Assembly: GCA_035629475.1 (NCBI GenBank)
Contig: DASPHS010000080.1
Span: forward strand, 1-7,253
Length of the DNA: 7,253 nucleotides
Reading direction: 5' to 3'
Source of the DNA: JARIHD01 sp035629475
GTDB lineage: Bacteria; Patescibacteriota; Saccharimonadia; Saccharimonadales; UBA4665
The notes beneath the pieces were generated by a model. That model saw nothing but the letters and a program-made list of their open reading frames with translations. It did no database searches and had not been told where the DNA came from. This document shows, piece after piece, positions 6,150-7,253 of the stretch. A program made the position numbers and the translations under genes. The first letter of the stretch is position 1, and each line of letters starts with the position of its first letter.

Positions 6150-6665
6150 ATGGAAAAGACCTTAATCGTTTTTAAACCGGATGCAGTTATGCGCGGCATC
6201 GTTGGTGAAATTCTTACCCGCTTCGAACGCGTGGGGCTTAAGATTGTGGGCGCCAAAATGTTGCAGCCCGACTATGATCACTACTTTCAGCACTATGAAG
6301 GTATTGGTACCCTCAAAACCCGCAAGGGCGATGATATTTTTGAAACCCAAATGCGTGAAATGCAGCAAGGTCCCGTCATTGCTATGGTGCTTGAGGGTGT
6401 AGAAGCTGTAGAGATTGTCCGCAAGATGGTCGGTCCTACCGAGCCCAAGAGCGCACAGCCCGGTACAATTCGTGGCGATTATGCTCACATGACCTACGGT
6501 CAGGCTTCTGCTGCCGAGCGCGGCGTGCCCAATGTCCTGCACGCTTCAGCTGACAAGCAAGAGGCAGATCAGGAAATTGCTCACTGGTTTGCCGAGAGCG
6601 AACTTGTTGAGTACGAGAATGTGCACGAGCACTTTACGCAGCCTAAGAGCGGTAAGCGTAAGTAA
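6150..6665 (+). CDS. ndk: Nucleoside diphosphate kinase, long form
   Basis: This is a cytosolic enzyme that moves the terminal phosphate from NTPs to NDPs through a phospho-histidine. The 171-aa product has the N-terminal nucleotide-site motif KPDAVMRGIVGEILTRFE (9-26), GPVIAMVLEG (74-83), PGTIRGDYA (104-112) and the active-site segment NVLHAS (128-133) with catalytic His131. The usual bacterial protein is about 140 aa. Here about 10 extra residues lie between Tyr49 and Gly74, and about 10 more lie between RGD (108-110) and the His131 segment. The C-terminus carries a short basic tail (PKSGKRK). All essential residues I can identify remain, so it should be active. Arg codons are all CGC or CGT, fitting good expression. 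No T-tracted terminator follows before the tRNA gene, so read-through is possible. Confidence 0.96.
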   Translation: MEKTLIVFKPDAVMRGIVGEILTRFERVGLKIVGAKMLQPDYDHYFQHYEGIGTLKTRKGDDIFETQMREMQQGPVIAMVLEGVEAVEIVRKMVGPTEPKSAQPGTIRGDYAHMTYGQASAAERGVPNVLHASADKQEADQEIAHWFAESELVEYENVHEHFTQPKSGKRK

Positions 6666-6698
6666 ATCAGTCCGTCCTTTGAGGCCTAAAACACACTC

Positions 6699-6728
6699 GC
6701 CCCCATCTGCCGTTGGCAGGTGAGGGGC
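6699..6728 (+). other. Strong hairpin 1 between ndk and tRNA-Arg, function unknown
   Basis: Bases 6699-6711 pair with 6715-6728 through 13 base pairs (one G-T wobble), with a 3-nt GTT loop and one unpaired A at 6723. The stem is very GC-rich but no T tract follows, so it is not a standard intrinsic terminator. Its 5' arm contains GCCCCCAT, the same as the first eight bases of the tRNA gene downstream. It could be a 3'-end stabiliser of ndk mRNA, a processing site or a structured leader for the tRNA. Confidence 0.6.
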
Positions 6729-6734
6729 TCGCTC

Positions 6735-6768
6735 GGAGGAATACTTTGTGCAAGCACAATATTCCTCC
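6735..6768 (+). other. Strong hairpin 2 just upstream of tRNA-Arg, function unknown
   Basis: GGAGGAATA (6735-6743) pairs with TATTCCTCC (6760-6768). Above an unpaired CT (6744-6745), TTGTG pairs with CACAA around a CAAG loop, giving 14 perfect pairs in all. It starts 6 nt after hairpin 1 and ends 6 nt before the tRNA. It lacks a T tract. It might guide 5' processing of the tRNA precursor, or as DNA it could be a protein-binding palindrome. Confidence 0.6.
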
Positions 6769-6774
6769 TCAATC

Positions 6775-6849
6775 GCCCCCATAGTTCAATGGATAAAACA
6801 ACTCCGTCCTAAGGAGAAGCTCTACGTTCGAATCGTGGTGGGGGCACCA
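6775..6849 (+). tRNA. tRNA-Arg, anticodon CCU, CCA encoded
   Basis: The cloverleaf folds by hand. The acceptor GCCCCCA (6775-6781) pairs fully with TGGGGGC (6839-6845). U8 and A9 are followed by a D arm GTTC/AAAC with an AATGGATA loop. The anticodon arm is 6801-6817, with loop GTCCTAA and anticodon CCT at 6808-6810. A 4-nt variable region precedes a 5-bp T arm (6822-6838) with loop TTCGAAT. Discriminator A6846 is followed by genomic CCA. It reads AGG arginine codons, which occur in the minor pilins and purF but not in pilA or ndk. Odd points are C13-A22 and A27-A43 mismatches and G at position 32. A terminator follows directly. Confidence 0.95.
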
Positions 6850-6863
6850 GCAATGATAGATAT

Positions 6864-6889
6864 GGGTCGGCAATGCCGGCTCTTTTTTT
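6864..6889 (+). terminator. Intrinsic terminator of the tRNA-Arg transcript
   Basis: GGGTCGGC (6864-6871) pairs with GCCGGCTC (6875-6882), with two G-T wobbles and an AAT loop, followed by seven T (6883-6889). It begins 14 nt after the tRNA CCA and ends before the purF promoter, so it separates the two transcripts. Confidence 0.88.
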
Positions 6890-6924
6890 ATGCGAAAAGT
6901 CACCCTAGGCATAAGCGGCATAGT

Positions 6925-6933
6925 TGCTATACT
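6925..6933 (+). promoter_or_regulatory. Extended -10 promoter of purF, probably leaderless
   Basis: TG at 6925-6926, one base, then TATACT (6928-6933) is followed by 6 nt and the ATG at 6940. Spacing and sequence nearly match the element before the first minor-pilin gene, including GAAG directly after the hexamer and CTATG at the start codon. No -35 box or Shine-Dalgarno is evident. Confidence 0.62.
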
Positions 6934-6939
6934 GAAGCT

Positions 6940-7253
6940 ATGATAGAGGCGTTGCCCCACGCGATGGGGCATGAGTTAGATAAGCCGCGCGAAGCATGCG
7001 GCGTAGTAGGCGTTTTAGCCTTGGACTCCCAAGCTCCTGTGGGGAATATGTTATATCGCGGTCTTATGGCCGTTCAGCATCGAGGTGAAGATGCCGCCGG
7101 TGTCGCCTTGGAAAACACCAACGGCGAGCCGGGAGATTTCGTGCGCGAAAGGGGCTTTGGCACAGTAGATAAGGCCGTAGAGGCTGGCGGTACCTCGCTT
7201 GACCTTCGCTCACCCAATGCCACGTGCGGCGTAGGTCACACCCGATGGAGCAC
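6940..7253 (+). CDS. purF: Amidophosphoribosyltransferase PurF, N-terminal part (runs off the window)
   Basis: The first 104 codons are visible and the frame stays open to the end. The sequence is an N-terminal nucleophile class II glutamine amidotransferase domain. REACGVVGV (17-25) has the nucleophile Cys20, followed by the PurF-like VQHRGEDAAGV and, near the window end, GVGHTRWST. In PurF this domain releases ammonia from glutamine, which the phosphoribosyltransferase domain adds to PRPP in the first step of purine synthesis. Cys20 is not N-terminal as encoded, so a 19-residue propeptide would have to be removed, as is known for the Bacillus-type enzyme. The QHRG-E-x-AG motif favours PurF over GlmS, which usually has YRGYDSAG, but the second domain is outside the window. 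The frame is also open upstream through the tRNA; I chose ATG 6940 because of the promoter at 6925-6933 and the terminator at 6864-6889. Confidence 0.85.
   Translation, partial: MIEALPHAMGHELDKPREACGVVGVLALDSQAPVGNMLYRGLMAVQHRGEDAAGVALENTNGEPGDFVRERGFGTVDKAVEAGGTSLDLRSPNATCGVGHTRWS

Noticed and set aside
6748..6939. Long in-frame extension of purF from a GTG at 6748 that has GGAGG 8 nt upstream
   Set aside because: The extension runs through the tRNA-Arg gene and its terminator, and the GGAGG is one arm of the hairpin at 6735-6768. The promoter at 6925-6933 and ATG 6940 explain the gene better. ATGs at 6853 and 6862 fail for the same reason.

Overview
The window looks like a chromosomal segment from a Candidate Phyla Radiation (Patescibacteria) bacterium, most plausibly a Saccharibacteria (TM7) relative. 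This is inferred from the type IV pilus gene set and its order, several genes apparently transcribed without a leader, and the general character of the proteins. No taxonomic marker is present to prove it. The xer gene ends in TGA and no long gene needs TGA read as an amino acid, so the standard bacterial code (11) fits, arguing against code-25 lineages such as Absconditabacteria and Gracilibacteria.

Bases 1-5090 are a type IV pilus locus on the + strand. In order it holds the 3' part of the platform protein gene pilC, the probable major prepilin with its own promoter and terminator, the prepilin peptidase pilD, and a tight run of four further prepilin-like genes (a 275-aa prepilin, then PilV-, PilW- and PilX-like proteins). 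PilD would cleave and probably methylate the class III leader peptides. PilC, with ATPases lying outside the window, would assemble the pilins. The four minor prepilins probably form the initiation or tip complex. The even number of cysteines in every pilin suggests disulfide-stabilised extracellular domains.

Bases 5109-5143 form a perfect 15-bp hairpin between converging genes, acting as a bidirectional terminator. On the - strand lies a complete Xer-type tyrosine recombinase (5139-6059). It is divergent from ndk (6150-6665), a nucleoside diphosphate kinase with two extra segments. Between ndk and a tRNA-Arg(CCU) gene (6775-6849, CCA encoded) sit two strong tandem hairpins of unknown function. 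The tRNA is followed by a clear intrinsic terminator. The window ends inside a gene whose N-terminal class II glutamine amidotransferase domain looks like PurF.

Four genes (pilD, the 275-aa prepilin, xer and purF) have a -10 element only 6-7 nt before their best start codon, mostly of the extended TGN type. They are probably leaderless. pilA and ndk instead have 5' leaders with Shine-Dalgarno sequences. I see no CRISPR array, insertion sequence or phage module, and no unambiguously new system. The most unusual items are the minor-pilin set with its E5-lacking, 8-cysteine PilX-like protein, the shared leaderless promoter layout, and the unexplained hairpin pair before the tRNA.
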